Both the position numbers and the translations under genes were made by a program. From the NCBI GenBank assembly GCA_014058105.1, contig JACGCM010000155.1, positions 2,046,001 through 2,110,000 on the forward strand: a stretch of DNA of 64,000 nt, in the 5' to 3' direction. The stretch's first letter is position 1; every line of letters begins with the position of its first letter. The DNA is from Kingdonia uniflora (taxonomy: Eukaryota > Streptophyta > Magnoliopsida > Ranunculales > Circaeasteraceae). The notes under the pieces are model-generated. The model searched no databases. It was given only the letters and a program-made list of their open reading frames with translations, and was not told the origin of the DNA. This document shows, in pieces, positions 31,801 to 46,800 of the stretch.

Positions 31801-34800
31801 CTTCACATAAAGATGTCCATACAGAAGAAGCGAATAATGAAATTATCCATAACTATGTTTTTCTATGAGCATTCAAAGTGAAGAATGTGTCCTTTTGCTC
31901 ATCAAAGAAGTGTCTTCTAAATGGTAGTCCAAAGATGTCAGACGATCCTCACCAAGTTAGTAGCAGGTCGAGTTTATGTGTAATGATAGCATAGAACACT
32001 GGGAAGTCCTCCATGAGAGACGAACTACCATACTGCATTTCTTCCTAAAACCCGACTCTTCCGGGTGATACACCTATATTGAAAAAAATCTGCCCCTGCA
32101 ATCCCTTTCCACGTACTACAACCATATCTTTATGCAAACTTAAGTTATATAAATCTAAAGGCTTTTGGGACCAGGTCCTTGGGAGAGTGTCCAATAGATT
32201 GGGTTACTGGAAAGGAAAATGGTTGTCTAGAGGAGGTAGGGAAGTTGAGTTGAAGAGTACGTTTGCTAGCAATGTCGGTGTACTTCGTGACACTTAATAC
32301 TATGGCGATTAGCTTTTCGAAAAGGTTGGAAAAAATTATGCGAAACTTCTCTCAGAATAGCAAGAAAGACGAGTTTAGGTGTCATTTGGTTAAGGGGGAG
32401 AAGGTTTGATCTCCCAAATGTGTTGGGGGGGGGGGGGGGGGGGTATCACGAAGCCTAGGATTATGAATACGGCCTCGAAAGGTAAGTGTTTGGCTTGGTG
32501 GCTGAGAATAGTTGAGTAGAGCCTTTAGGGTGGAAGAGTCAAAGTTCCACTATAACATTTGGGTGCAGTGTAATAATTGGAATGGAAATTTAGTGGGTTT
32601 CGATGCGTTTAAGAAATGTGTAAAATTGGAGTTGTGTAGAGAGACGAGGGTGAGATTCTGGGAGGATGTGCGGAAGGGCTAGTTTAGAAGATAGTTTTCC
32701 TGGTTTATTTCGTAATTCTCACTTCAAGAACTTTTTTGCGAAAGATTGCATAGCTTAGGAAAGGGATATTGGCTCTTGGGATTTTAGCTTTAGAAGGAAA
32801 TTCAATGGAAAATTGCTCTTGTTCTTGATTTCTTGGTTCGTCTAGGTGACGACGTAGTAGATCATAGTAAGAAAGATGTGAGAGTGTAGCAATTAACTTA
32901 TGGTGGAGTACAGTACAAGGGCCAACAATTGGGATGACCAAGTGCAATGGTGTAGTACTCATTTCACAGGACTGACACTATTGGAGCAGTGGGAAAGCTT
33001 GCATTTAATGCATTCTACTACAACATTTGTGTTGAAAGGAATCAGAGGGTGTTCAAGGATAAGCACATATTAGCTAGAGCAGTGTTGCACAAGATCACTG
33101 AAGAAGCTCAGGCTAAGCTTGTCATGGAAGATTGCAAAGTGAAGGCCAACCAGTTCAACAGATATTTCTTGGGAAATTGGAATGTGAGAGCTAACTTTAC
33201 TATGGGTATCCCCATCAGTTGTAAGTGGATTCCCCCAGCTCCTAACATCAATGATAAATACTGATGGGTCTTCTACTGCCACAATTGGAGTGAATGAAGG
33301 TTATGGAGGGACTAGAGCAGTTTTAAGTGGATTCCCCCAGCTCCCAACATCAATGATAAATATTGATGGGTCTTTTATTGCCACAATTGGAGTGAATGAA
33401 GGTTATGGAGGAACTGGAGCAGTTTCTAGGGACAACTATGGAATTGTACTTCTTATTGCAGTAAGAGAGAGTGAGCCCCACTTAGCTTTCATCTGGGAAG
33501 TATTAGAAATTGAGCTTGACCTCAAGTTAGCAAGAAGTAAAGGGTGGAGAAAGGTTGTGATGGCCTCAGATTCATCTAACACTATTAACCTTATCAAAAT
33601 TAAAAGTAAGCCCTCATGGTATCTGAGATGTACAATTTACAATATGATTGATGAGCTTAACACATTCGAGATATACCATATTTATAGGGAAACTAAAAGA
33701 CTAGCAGATGTCTAGCTGACACTCTCCCTACCACTGATTATATGGAGATCGATCCATGAGACATGGCTGAGCACGGGCCGGTTCGGGTCAGGTTCCGACC
33801 AGAATGGAGCCCGAACCGACCTAAATCGGTTTCCCAATTTTGGACCCGACTTAGGGTTTGGAACCGACCTGAAAACCTTAACACCAAAGCCAAAACCGCA
33901 CCGATTTTCAGGTCGGGTCGGGTCGGGTGAAAATCATAAAAATATTTAAAAACTGGTTTTAAAAAATTTGATAGTAAAGAAAATCCAAGATTGGGGTTTA
34001 AGGGAGAGACAAATTGAAATCAAAGGCCATCTTGATGACTCGGTTTTGGAGTTTAAGATAGACATTGAAATCAAAATTGGGGTTTCATTTTCAACATCCA
34101 AAACTCTTGCATTTTCATGGAGGTCTTGAAATCCAAGCTGAGCATGTTTATGTTGGTCCTTTGAAGCATCTATCGTGAACAATTTTAAAAGGGGAATCAA
34201 CATCATGAGAGATTGAAGCAAGAACCAGAAACCCTTGTAGAGAGAAACAATTTCAATGGTGAACAATTTCGGGTTTTAGTCGAAATTGAGGGAAATAAAG
34301 CGTGAAGGTGTTGCAGAGAACCCATCATCTTCTTCAACTCAATTGTTGCTTTCTTGTAGTTGAGAGAACCTATCATCTTCTTCTTAGTTGTTGGAGAGAA
34401 TAACAAATAAGTGTTTGAGAGAAGGTGAGATATTGTAGTTGTTGGAGAAGAAAAGGGGTGGTTTAGTACATTAGGGTGATGTTTGGTTTGGGCTTTGCTT
34501 ATGAGATTTATGTAAGCGGTTTGGTTTATACATATTAAAATATGACAAACCGAAAACCGAACCGACCTAAATCGGTTTTCGTATTTTAGAACCAAACCGA
34601 ACCGTACTACCTCAAAAACCCAATCCGATCGGTTCGGTTTAGGTCGGTTCGAGTCGTTTTAGCTGGTTCGGTAGGTTCATTCTCACCTCTAGCTGAGGAT
34701 CTTAAGAAAATTGCTAATGAGGATTCTTACCTACTAAAGAATTTAATGGCCCGATATGTTTCATAGAGCATCAAGATAAACACAAAATAAGTTTGGAATC

Positions 34801-37800
34801 CATGGTATGCAGCAGGCAAGAAATGGTATTTATACCAACAATGGAGGAATACATGAAGCTCCAATTGATGGCAACACTTGCAAAGACACGACTGAGCAGA
34901 GGAGTTTTTCCGGTGACCCTCTTCAGTGCCTTGAAGGATGGAACCTCCTACTTCAAAGCTCACTAATACGGTGCTGCACTTGTGTTTGTTTTGAGCGGTT
35001 TGTTTTAGTTTTCTGTCTGTACAGGTTATTTTCCCCTTTTGTCTTCTTGTTTGTGATTCTCTTATGTTAGGCCCTTCTCTTCCTGTTTGTAGGTGGGATG
35101 GTTCATGTGTAAGGCTAGTGGAGGCTACTCACCATTTTCTTATTCGTTGTTCATGGGTTAAATAGGTTTGGGAGTACTTTCCTCTCACATGTCATCGTCC
35201 GGGTGATACGAGATGCTTGTTGAGCCTTCTTCAGTGTTGGCCTGGGAGGAGTTTATCTGTGAGAGGCAAGAGGTTTTGGAGATTGATTATGTATGCCATC
35301 ATTTGGACTAAATGGAGTGATAGGTATAGGTGACTTTCATGGGGTGGGGAATATGATTTGCCACATATTTTACTAGAGGTGAAGGGAACTTTGTTTCATT
35401 CGAGTGTTATTCTTGAAGAGATCATTGGGATAAGTTTTGCACCATTTTGCTTGAGGGTGGCCTCTTTAGTGTATTCTTTTTATCTCTGTGTCCAGGCTTT
35501 CTCTTTACTTTTTCTTTTCTATTATTTGAGGCCACTTGTTAGCTTTTCCTTGTATGCATGTATCTCCGGCTTCTTGCCCATGTGGTTTGACTTTCTTGAT
35601 TTAATGAAATCTCTTCAGTGATTTAATGCGTGTGGTATGACAACCTCAAAAAATTATTCAATCCAAATACTATGAGCGAAAGAGTAAACTAGAAAATGTG
35701 ATCAATGTACTATGCATTGCACATAGAATTTGCAGGTGACTTTTTATCAACCCATTTAATAGAATCGTCTCTCTCCACATTGTTCGTGTGGTAGACGCTT
35801 TAAACACAAGTGTCCCATTCCCCAGCTAATAGGGGGAAGTCCTAGCTATATCAAAAGAAAGAGTGCCATTCCACCTCTGTGGGCATATCCCTTTCCCCTT
35901 TGATCTTGCTTTCCTAATTGTTGACTTCAAAGACATGAGCAAACTCAAATGCATGAGAGGCACCTAAGGAAGTCTAACGTACTCATCCCTTGAAATTTAA
36001 GATATTATCTTCATATTGGAGGTGTGATGTATCAAAGAAGACATTAAGGCCAAAGAAGCAAATGATGTCACATTTTTTCTTGAATTGTGTGCTCTTTAAT
36101 GTTGGTCATATTTTTTGTTATATATGTCCAAATCTTTTTTGTTGTTTTGTCGTAGTTAAATATATGTGATGGTAATGACTATTAATCTCGTAGGGTAAAA
36201 TTGTGATCATTAAGTTCCAACTTCAATTCGTGGGCATTTCTATTTCGTGAGATTTGTTCAAGTTAAGTCTATAAACATGATTGGGCTTTTGAGTTAGTCA
36301 TGAATGAGTTCAACATGAACACAACTAGTCATCAACATGTGCTAGCAATTTTTTTTTAATTTACGAAGGTTTATACACCTATGTTAACTACGGACAATCT
36401 ACTCACTAGATTTGTTATTATTCTTAAAAAAAAGACAATGAAAATAATTATGGGCAGACTTAGAAATAAAATCAGTATAGAATATTCATATTTTATTGTA
36501 TGACCATGTACATGTTTTAGGTTATTCTAACTTTCTAAAGTTGTCAGCTCACTTTTGTACTGTACTGGACATGAATGCCAGATGTATATGTTGGGTTGAG
36601 ATATCTGCTTTTCTAAGAAAGTCATCAATACAATAATAACTATTTCAATTGCTAGTACATTTATGCATCCGGAAAACAATGATGAACCTTATACTGTATA
36701 TCATAATTTTGGGGTCATGGTATCTCGGAACTTAGGGTTTTTATCATCTATTAGTTCTATAAATTTTTACAATCTTCAATAAAAGAGCATAATGCTTATA
36801 ATTTCTTGTTTATATAGACTTAAGTTTTAAATAAATGATTTGGAATATTTTCAAATTTTCGGACAAATTTCTTAAGGTGTGGAAGCTTTCCCGGACTCTT
36901 GTAGCTGGGCCATGTTATAATGCTACTATCTCTCGAAGTGTTTCATTAGTATAGCATGAGCTGAGTGATCGTAGTGCCTTACTTGTATTTTCTGTTTGAT
37001 CTTACAGCCTATCGGAAACTTGCTAGGACTTATCATCCAGATGTGAGCAAGTAAGTTACTGTTAAGATATATATATATATATATTTTTTTTTTTTAATAA
37101 TATGGGATTTTATTGAATGAAATGTGGAAATGTACACTGATAAGGCTGGACATAAAACCATGCCTTAAAGGAGAAAATTACATTATAGTCTAATGTTGGC
37201 TACACCCATTTTATCTAAAATAAGGATGGCCCTGGTTTTTCTTGGTAGAGTAGTAATGTTCCAGAATATATGGGTAAATTGATCACTGCCAAGTTTGGCC
37301 AAAAAAATCAGCTAGGCTGTTGTCTTCTCTGCAAATATGAATGATGGCACACTGCAACCAGCCTCTGAACTCTTCAATCTCCCTCCATACACCTTCAAAT
37401 CTTGGTGAAGCTCCTCTTTTCTTGCAAGCCCAGTTAGCCACTACCTGTGAGACAACTTCAACCACCAAAGGAAAGCGATTATGTTCTTTATAGAGCCTAA
37501 GACCGTGCACTGAACCTTACAGTTCACCAATAGTAACAGTACCAGGCCCAAGAGCTAGAGAGTATGCTAAAATAAGGTCACCCTGATCATTTCTAACTGC
37601 ACCTCCTGCACCACATAATCCATTTCCAAGAGCAGAGCCATCTGTGTACAGTTTGTAAATTCTGTAGTGTGGTTTAACCCATCTCACCACTCTGATAGGC
37701 CTCCCTGTGACATGTTTTTGCTGAAGCTTCAGTACTTGCAGAGATAGTTGTTCAAAAAAGGCACAATTCTTGGTGATCTTGATTTTGTAGTTGATATCAT

Positions 37801-40800
37801 GTAGCCATTTCAACACCTTTTTAGTTATCTTATCTGCCACCATGACTACTCCATCATATCTGAAACTTCATCTTGCTCTCCATATTTTCCAAGTAATCAG
37901 ACTAGGAGGTAGGCCTCTAAGAATGTCCAAGTGAGTTTTGTGATCTGCGTTAATATACCATTTTTCCTGTTTATACCAGTGAGGTTCATAACTGCAACTG
38001 GGAACACCACAAATAGCACAAAATAACTCCATATCCGCATGGCTATCTCACTCTGGGTAAATACACGATCATTGCTTTCAATCTGTGTCTCCCTGCGACA
38101 AGAACATTTTGACACGAGCAATATGCTTTTGAATTACAGAATCGACACGAAGTATATTTTTCCACAACTTCCATCCAAATAACTGTATTTTTGCAGGTAG
38201 AGCAGAATGCCAAATCCAATCCATTCTCTCTTGTTGATCAAATTCCCCTCCCAAAATTCCAGGCTGATTTAAGTGTAAAAGTTCCATTGTGAGAAAGATT
38301 CCATACTGGTGTGTCTGAATCAGGTGATAGCTTGTACCTGTTAGTGAGTATAGTTCTCCAATTATCTGGTACATATACATGGAGCTCATCCCAGTTCCAT
38401 GTGCCCTCATCGTAATCACTTCTTTAACCTTAATGTCTTGACTAGTATCCACATCCAGTAAATCATTGAGTGTACCTAGTCCTGTCCAATCATCATTCCA
38501 GAATTGTAATTCTCCATGGTCTAAACTCCAGGATGTGTTAGCTTTAACAGTTTCAAACAGTCCCACCATATGCTTCCATAATTGAGATACAGATGCAGTA
38601 GCAGTGGGTGTATTACTATTTCTCATGTATTTGCTGTGGAGATGTGCTGACCATAGAGATTCTTTATGCAGAAAAGACCAACACTTATTCAAAATGAAAC
38701 TGAATTTGACATCTTCTAAGCTTCTTATGCCTAGACCCTCTTCACCTTTAGTTTTACACAGCTTGTCCCATGGTATCCAATATCTTTTTGGTCTTCCTTC
38801 ATAAGATCCCCAGAAAAAGTCTGAAAACACTTTTCTAATAGCAGTAATAACAGCTTTAGGCACATCCAAACAAGATAACAGATGAATAAGTATGGAATTA
38901 AGAACATGTTTTATCAATACCAGTTTACCTCTCCCTTGCCAGCCTTCTACCTTTTTTTGAATTCTGTTAATAATTGGAGAGAAGAACCCTGCCATAGCTG
39001 GCTGGAACTCCCAAATAGGTCATAGGAAAACTCTTCATTTGAAACCCACATGTAGCTTGGATAATATTCTTTCTAACTGCAGGTGTGTGATGGTGCATAT
39101 ATATACCACTCTTGGCTTTATTGACCATTTGACCAGACACAACTTCATACCTGTTGAGAAAGTCCATCAGACCCTTGATAGATTTCTTGTGACCATTCAG
39201 AAAAACTACAAAGTCATCTGCATAGAGCAGATGAGTAATAGGCAGACATCCCCTAGCAGATTTGAACAATCCAATTTTGCCTTCATCAAAGCATTTTTGA
39301 AGCCCCTAGATAACACTTCTTCAGCAAGAATAAATAACATTGGAGACAAAGGATCTCTCTGTCTCAACCCCCTAGAAGATGTGAAGTACCCCTTAAATAC
39401 CCCTTGTAACACATGGAGTTTCCACACATTCTCTAATCAGATCAATCCATCTGTTATTGAAGCCAAACTTTGCCAAAATAAACCTTAAGAATTTCAATCT
39501 AGTTTGTCATATGCTTTAGCCATATCAATCTTTATCATAACTTTATGCCCTCTCACCCTTCTCTTGAGATCCCCAACCAACTCCTGAGCAAGAGTTATAC
39601 TCTCACTAATATCCTTACCCTGTATATAAGCGCCTTGGTTACTAGATATCAGTTTAGGCAGTAGTGTACCAAGTCTTTTAGATATGATTTTAGAGAACAC
39701 TTTATAGACTACTGAACATAAGCTAATAGGTCTATAGTCAGAGAGTTCACATGGTGATTCAACCTTAGGGATCAAAGTGATGAAGGAAGATGTGAAACAC
39801 TGGGGGAGAGCAGCACCACAAAAAAACTTTTTTACAGTGGCACAAAGATCTTCTTTGATGATATCCCAGGTAATGGTAACAAAATATGGGCTAAAACCAT
39901 CACATCCTGGTGCACTGTTACCAGGCTTGCTAAAACGACAATCCTTCACCTCTTCAAGGCTAGGGATCTGTAAGAGCATGTTATTATCTTCTGCAGTAAC
40001 CTAGGAAGGAATGCAATTAAAAATATCATGATCTGTAGTGATAGATTGAGCAGTGAGTACCTCTTTACAGTAGGAAATTGCTGCCTTGTGTATAACCCTC
40101 ATATCTTCAGTTTTGGACCCATCTGGCAAAGTGAATTCAGAGAAACTGGAAAGCTTTCTTTTAACCTTTGTAACCTGATGAAAAAACCTGGTGTTAGAGT
40201 CCCCTTCTTGTAGCCATCTAATCCTTGACTGCTCTCTCCAGAAGGCCTCTTCTTTATGGAGCATATCCGAATACTCCAATTTCACATTTGCAAACTCTGC
40301 ACCCACTTGATCATCCCAGCCCTCAAGGAGAATATGATCTAACTCTGTTATTTTTTTTCTCAGTTTGTTCAAATTTTGAGTCACATTGCCAAAAGTACGA
40401 CTATTCCAACTTTTAAGTGCATGTCTAATCTTCTTCAGTTTATAGCCTAGAGAAGATTGGCAATTCCCATAAACACCTGATGGGCCAATTGTTTGTGACA
40501 AACTGTAAGAAATCTTTGTGCATGCCCCACATCTTAAGAAACTTGAAAGCCCTAGGGCCTTTGCATATATCATCCCTGAAAGTGAAAAACATGGGTGCAT
40601 GATCTGAGCGAACTCTGCCAAGATGATGCACTTTGTGAGCAGGAAAGGCAGTGACAAAACTCAGCTTTGCAGAAAGCTTTATCTAACCTTGCCCAACACC
40701 TTGTAGTACCTTGATGATCATTACACCAGGTATATGCTGACCCCACAAAAGCAGCCTCAATAACCCCTGCAGATTGCACCATGTGTTCAAAGTCTCTCAT

Positions 40801-43800
40801 GGATGAAACAATGCCTAATCTTCTCCCAATCTTTTCACTATTGGATCTTATGGCATTAAAGTCTCCTGCAATGAGCCATGAAGAGGAGATATTATTAGAC
40901 ATCCAAATTAGATCATCCCACAAAGGCCTTCTGTCTATAACATCACACTTTGCATACACAACAGTTAAATTAGAAGTCCAGCTAGCAGTTGAAACAACAC
41001 AGTGGAGCATTTGATTAGATGCGGACACAAAATCCACACTGAAACAATCTTTCCATAGTATACATATTATCCCATCTTGTTCATGGTTAGACATAAATCC
41101 ATCACAGTTCAACCTTCTAGCAACAAAAGAAATCTGAGAAACATCCAAAAATGGTTCAAGCAAGGCCGCAACAGAGATTTAGTGTTTTTTTATTAACTTC
41201 TTGAGATGGTTCACATTTTTGTTATTCCCAATCCCTCTACAATTCCATACTAATAGAGGTCCAAACATTAAAAACTAGTAGAAAGGGACTTAGCAATGTT
41301 GCTCTTAGTTCTAACACTTGAAGGAACAAAGTTAGGTTTCCATTTTGACTTGACATGAGTGGGAACCTTCTCAGCACCCTCATCTGCATCCAACACAATC
41401 TCTTGCTCAACTTCTTCATCTTTCACAACTTCATCCACTAAATGCTCTTGAACAGCCCCAACAAACACATCACACTTATCTTTCTCTTTAGCAGCAGTAT
41501 CTTCTGGATTTACTTTAGCAACATTCAGCTCCATGTCCTTGCTACACCCAATATGACCTTCAAATACACTATGTGCTTCTGCCTCCATAGCAACTTCAAC
41601 AGGTTTCATAGCAGGTACAACTTTAGGTTTGTATATAGCTTTCACAATGTTCTCTTTGCCCTTGCCTTTCTTATCAGCATTACTCCTTCTAGGTTGTGGG
41701 TTCACAACAACAGCATCTTCAATTATAATAGGCTTGCTCTTGGTACAAGATGCAGCTTCATGACCTGCAAGCAACACTTCACACAAAATCTAGGTACTCT
41801 CTCATAGACAATAGGTTGCAAAATACCTGTGTTATTGAGCAGTGGGATCCAAACTTCTTCAGGTCTGTCTGCAGTGAGATCAAGCTCAACACACATCCTA
41901 GCCATAGAAGGCCTAGTAAGGTTTAGGGTGGCTTAATCTGGTCTAAGAAATCTTCCAATTGTGCCAACTATCTCCTTCAACAATTCAGGATTAAAGAAAG
42001 AAACCTTGAGACCAGGCAATTGCAACCAAACTGGAGCAATTGATGAATCCTGCAAAGGATCAAAAGCCAGAGACCATCTACTCAATTTGAAAAAAAAGTT
42101 GCAAATATGGTTGGTTTCTCTAGCTATGACCTTAGTAGCATCTCCATTGTTAGTCAGCTTCAGCATCACATGTTCAAGTCCCAAGAGACCAAAAATTGGA
42201 GTGGCACTCAAACCCCAGGTTGCCTTAATTTGATCTTGAATCTCATCAATAGAGGGCCTCCCTGCACGGAATTTCATCACCAATGTGCTAGCAAAAGCAG
42301 CCTCAGCCTTGTGCAGATCATGAGAAGAGAAGATGATGGCTGGCTTGCCATTCTTCTTGGCGAAACTAACCTCAGGGGAGTGAACTTCCAGCACCTATCT
42401 GGTAGCTACAACTGAAGCGAAGGATCTCCTATTCTCCCCAACAAAGATAGGAGCAGTTGCCACCAACATAGAATTGGTGGGAGCCATCGAGCAAAAGTGG
42501 ATCTGATGAAAAGGGAAGAGGGAATTCCAAAGAATTGGAGAGAAGGGATGAGAGGAAAGGGAAAAGGGAGCGAGGTATAAATAGAGTGGAAGAGAATATG
42601 AGAAGAGATCACATTCCCAGAAATCAGAAAAGAGAAGAGTAAGATCTGTAACAAAAGATTACAAGATCTTCAAGAAGAAAATTCGAATTACAATGAAAGT
42701 TTAAATCCAGGGATTGAAGAGATACAGGTTACTAAATCGAAACAAAAGAAGATACTCAGGGATTGAGAATCCATAGAAGCTCAAAGGAGGGAAAATCAAA
42801 GGAAGATTTTCGATTCAAAATTTTAAGAGGAGATTGTCAACGACTCTAATCCCATCGAGGCAATTTCATGAGGACGATCTTCCTCTTTCTTTCTCTTTTG
42901 CTATTTCTCAACTTGAAATTTAGAAGCTATGTAAACACCACTTATAATCAAAATTAAACATGATAGAAAGAGGGATTAAGTCAATTGGGTATGTGATTTA
43001 ATTTTCATAATTGACTTAAGATATATTATTGAATAGTTTTTTACTTAACAATTTTTGCTTAGTCCTGTTACAGTATTATTTAGTTGTGTGTTGACAGTAC
43101 CGATAATGATACCTGTATGCATATTTAAAGTGTTCTATGTTAATTTTATGGTGTTATGAGATGAGATAGCAAGATCATTAAGGGACGTTTGCTAGAGAGA
43201 TTTAGTCAATCCAGTTTCTCTTTTACTTTTCTTTCTTCCTATGTCGTATAACACTTACGGTATGTTGGATGGCTTATCGAGTTAATTTGTCGTATGGATA
43301 CAAATATTATTGACATGTTTACTACTACAACATATCTATTTAATAGCTTAATCACAAACTTAACCTATCATCTGTGAAAATGCCGAGTTGTTGACTATAT
43401 GTGAAAAATCTATTTATCCCATCCTCTTCAATTACTTTGTATGACCATTACTGATGATTCAATATCCTGTACACAATCTTATATTACTTCTATCATTAAT
43501 CAACTGATACAAGTCACTGTTTTGTCATCATTGTTGTTCTGCAGTTACTTGATACTTTTTTGGCATTCAATTGAATATATATTTCCTTGATTTTACTGTG
43601 AAGTCTATCTATAAGCCACTGATCTAAGTCATTATAATATATATTCTTCCTTTACTTAACTAATTGATACTTTTCTTTTATGAATGTAAAATATATTGAT
43701 ATAGAAAGAAAAAAAAGTATAAAGCAAATATAAAAACAACAATGATGATGCTGAGGCTACGTGGAGGTCGAACAACGAGGTCCATGAAACCAGAGATCTA

Positions 43801-46800
43801 GGACAACTAGAAGGATTTAAAATTAAGCATATATTCAAGGAGACAAACAAGGCAACATGTCTAGTTTGGAGTTTAATAGTATTGATCATCTTTTTATGGG
43901 TCTTTTTGACGAGCACTTGGATAGCATTATGTGTACCAAGATGCCGTAGGGACTCTATATACTAGAATGCAATTGTTGTCTCTTTGTAAAAAAGAAAGAA
44001 AAGAAGAGACAACAATGTATAAAACATTCAAATTAAAGGTACAAAGGCCCTCTAGTGTGAAACCATCATGGTTCTCCCAAGATAACTTTCCACCTAGCCT
44101 CAAAAGAATCGAAGAACACCGCTCTCATATCAATCGCCGCTTAACTCCACCTGAAAACAAGAGATTTTATCGAGATAATAACTTTATCTTTCATCTGTTC
44201 TTTACCTTCGAAATTACTAGTAGAACTAATTTATAGTTCGAATATATCTGTATACTCTGGGTTGCTTTGAAGATCGTCATAGCCTCTACATGTTCTGACT
44301 TCCAATGTATCTATAAAAACTATGCGTCTATTACATTTTTTAATTCTCATTTCACGAAGTTCAACATATATGTTAGAGTCAGAATCCATAAAATTGAAGA
44401 AAACTTATATATATATATACCATGTTTTTGGGGAGGTCGACAGATGTGCAGACTTATTAGCATCGTAGTACCTGTTAGTAGGGAGATTTTAATTCCTAGA
44501 GAAGCTGTACCTCCAAATTTATTGACTATGTTAGACAAGGCTGCATAGGGTAAGTTCATGTCAGATCAGTTGCTGGTTATAGATTGTACTCTTTTTCTAT
44601 ATAAATAAAGGGTCCATGGGGTACCTAACCCCAACTTGCCATTTCATATTAAGAAAATGAATTACACAACTCTCTATACTGTTATTTGATCAAGTTAATA
44701 AGGAAAAAAAAAAGGAAGACTGAGTTAACTGCTTATCTGAGTCGTTACAATTTACGCATTGTGACCATTATCTAGTACCTCAATTGAACTACTTCGATGA
44801 TGGTAAAGTAGGTATTAACAGAAATTATTAATGAATTCTAAACATATCTCTACGGCTAGAATGAGCCAAAATTATTGACTTTTTTGAAGCCTCTTTATTA
44901 CTGTAAAAACGAAGGCAAAGATGAGGTATTAACAGAAATTATTAATGAATTCTAAACATATCTCTACGGCTAGAATGAGCCAAAATTATTGACTTTTTGA
45001 AGCCTCTTTATTACTGTAAAAACGAAGGCAAAGATGAGCTCATTGCAATGAATCGTTAAGTCTGAAAGTTTATAGGGGTATTTTTTGGGAAGGGAAGATA
45101 TAATAAGACCTGGTGACAGGTGCACTTTAGATCATGCCACTCTTTAACATAGTAAAGATATAAACAAATATAGTTTTTATTTTCCAAATACCTCTTTTCA
45201 GAGTTTATTACCAAGATATAGAAATGTATCTTTCGTTATACAGTGCAACATCTCAATAAGAAATTCACATTTTCATATTTTTTGGTTTTCAAGTGCGACA
45301 TGGCGCTACACCAACTTGATGGTCAAATCTCTCTCTCTCTCTCTCTCTCTCTCCCCTACAGCATCTTTTTCGTATGCCTCTTAATTCTCCATTCGATATA
45401 TTGAAATTCGATTCCTATATTATTCAGCTGGGATTGCTCATGACAGAGTTTTCTGATTATATATTTTATCATAGTAGCCAAGATTGTTCTTAATCAAAAG
45501 CCGTTCAAGATTTTCTCATTAAATGAAAACTTTGGCAAGTCAACTCCCTGAGTAAATACAAAAATAGAAGACGATTAAGGAGGTAAAGCAAAAGGGGAAT
45601 CGAAAGATCAAAATGGAAGGGAAGCCGTGTCTTTAAGAATGAGCACAAATCTTGTTTTCTTTATTTGGAATCTTGGATTGACCAAAAGGTAATATGGAAA
45701 CCTTTGGTTTATTGCCTATTGTTTAGAGAGCGGTCTAAAATAGAAGAGGTTGCCAAATCATACAGAAAGAAAGAAAGGGACAGCTATACCGTGCACATTC
45801 TTTGTGTACTGCAGTGGTGTTGATTTTTGTGATTGCATTTCTAGAACGCAAATTGTTGAGTCAAACGAGTCTGGCGATTTACTAGTGATTGCCGTTGGTC
45901 AATCTCTTAAACTTTTCTCACATTAGTTGCTCAAGATGCTGCTTTTGCATTTTTTTTTCCTGCAATGTAGTGTGCATTGGAGATTTGTGCAGATAGATTC
46001 GTATGGTTTTATGAACCAGTTGTACTTGTAAATTTCTTTCCTTGTTTTAAGTAAATGCTGTCATTTATTCATTGAGGTATTTCTGTTTTATGTTGCAGAG
46101 AACCCGGGGCAGAGAAAAAGTTCAAGGAGATAAGCAATGCCTATGAGGTAATAATCCATTTTGAAGATCACTCTGCTTAGATATATGCTACAAGCTTGCT
46201 AACAACCGAGAGTATACCTGGTCTACTAACGTATAACTTAATCTTCAGGTCTTATCTGATGATGAGAAACGGTCCTTGTATGACAAGTATGGTGAGGCTG
46301 GGCTCAAAGGTTCCGGTATGGGCATGGGGGTAAGTTCTTTACAGCCGCGAGGAGTAATGAATATAGTGACTTGAACTCTGTTACGTGTATGAAATTATAC
46401 ATTTACCTTGTTTAAGTCGTCACTCATTTATTTGTCAATTTCGGGGTTTTTACCCTTTTAGATGATCTGAATTACACCTGCACCCCTAAAATCTTCAAGG
46501 AACAAGTACCATAAGGGGTTTAAGTTAAAAGTTGAGAATTATGGGGTTCTGGTTTTGATATCAGTCATACAACGGGGGTCAAAGTCGAAATATACCAAAA
46601 AAAAATTCTGCTTAGAAAACTAGTATTTCATTTTTATTTATTTATTATCTCATAGAGGAGTTTCTTCGTGTGGCAGGATTTCAGCAACCCCTTTGATCTC
46701 TTTGAATCATTATTCGATGGCATGAATGGTATGGGTAGCCGAGGAGGATCAAGAAGTAGAGCAATGGAGGGCGAGGACGAGGTTTATAATCTGGTATTGA

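Larger units (their letters stand above)
37083..42890 (-). mobile_element. Nearly full-length L1-type LINE in DnaJ intron 4, antisense
   Basis: On the minus strand: 5' leader (about 42890-42490), ORF1 with DUF4283-like and CCHC parts, ORF2 with endonuclease, RT and RNase H, then a poly(A) tail seen as a T run at 37083-37095 beside a (TA)n tract. The 3' end lies about 30 bp inside the intron from the exon-4 donor at 37051. Stops and frameshifts in both ORFs show it is inactive. Exact 5' end and target duplication were not determined. Confidence 0.85.
42891..46098. other. Remainder of DnaJ intron 4
   Basis: Noncoding AT-rich sequence containing the tandem duplication at 44811-45037, a CT microsatellite at 45328-45353, and the acceptor TGTTGCAG at 46091-46098. 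No further gene was supported. Confidence 0.5.

Noticed and set aside
31515..31868. 117-codon plus-strand frame in DnaJ intron 3
   Set aside because: Built from a short duplicated noncoding segment; no protein motif recognised and the opposite strand is equally open.
34203..34595. 130-codon minus-strand frame
   Set aside because: Lies inside the hAT-like non-autonomous element and shows no domain.
39039..39488. 149-codon plus-strand frame
   Set aside because: Complement of the LINE reverse transcriptase, whose minus-strand motifs ([15 protein letters not shown]) are unmistakable.
44440..44548. Short frame with [17 protein letters not shown]
   Set aside because: Looks protein-like, but I could not tie it to a family and nothing nearby supports a gene.
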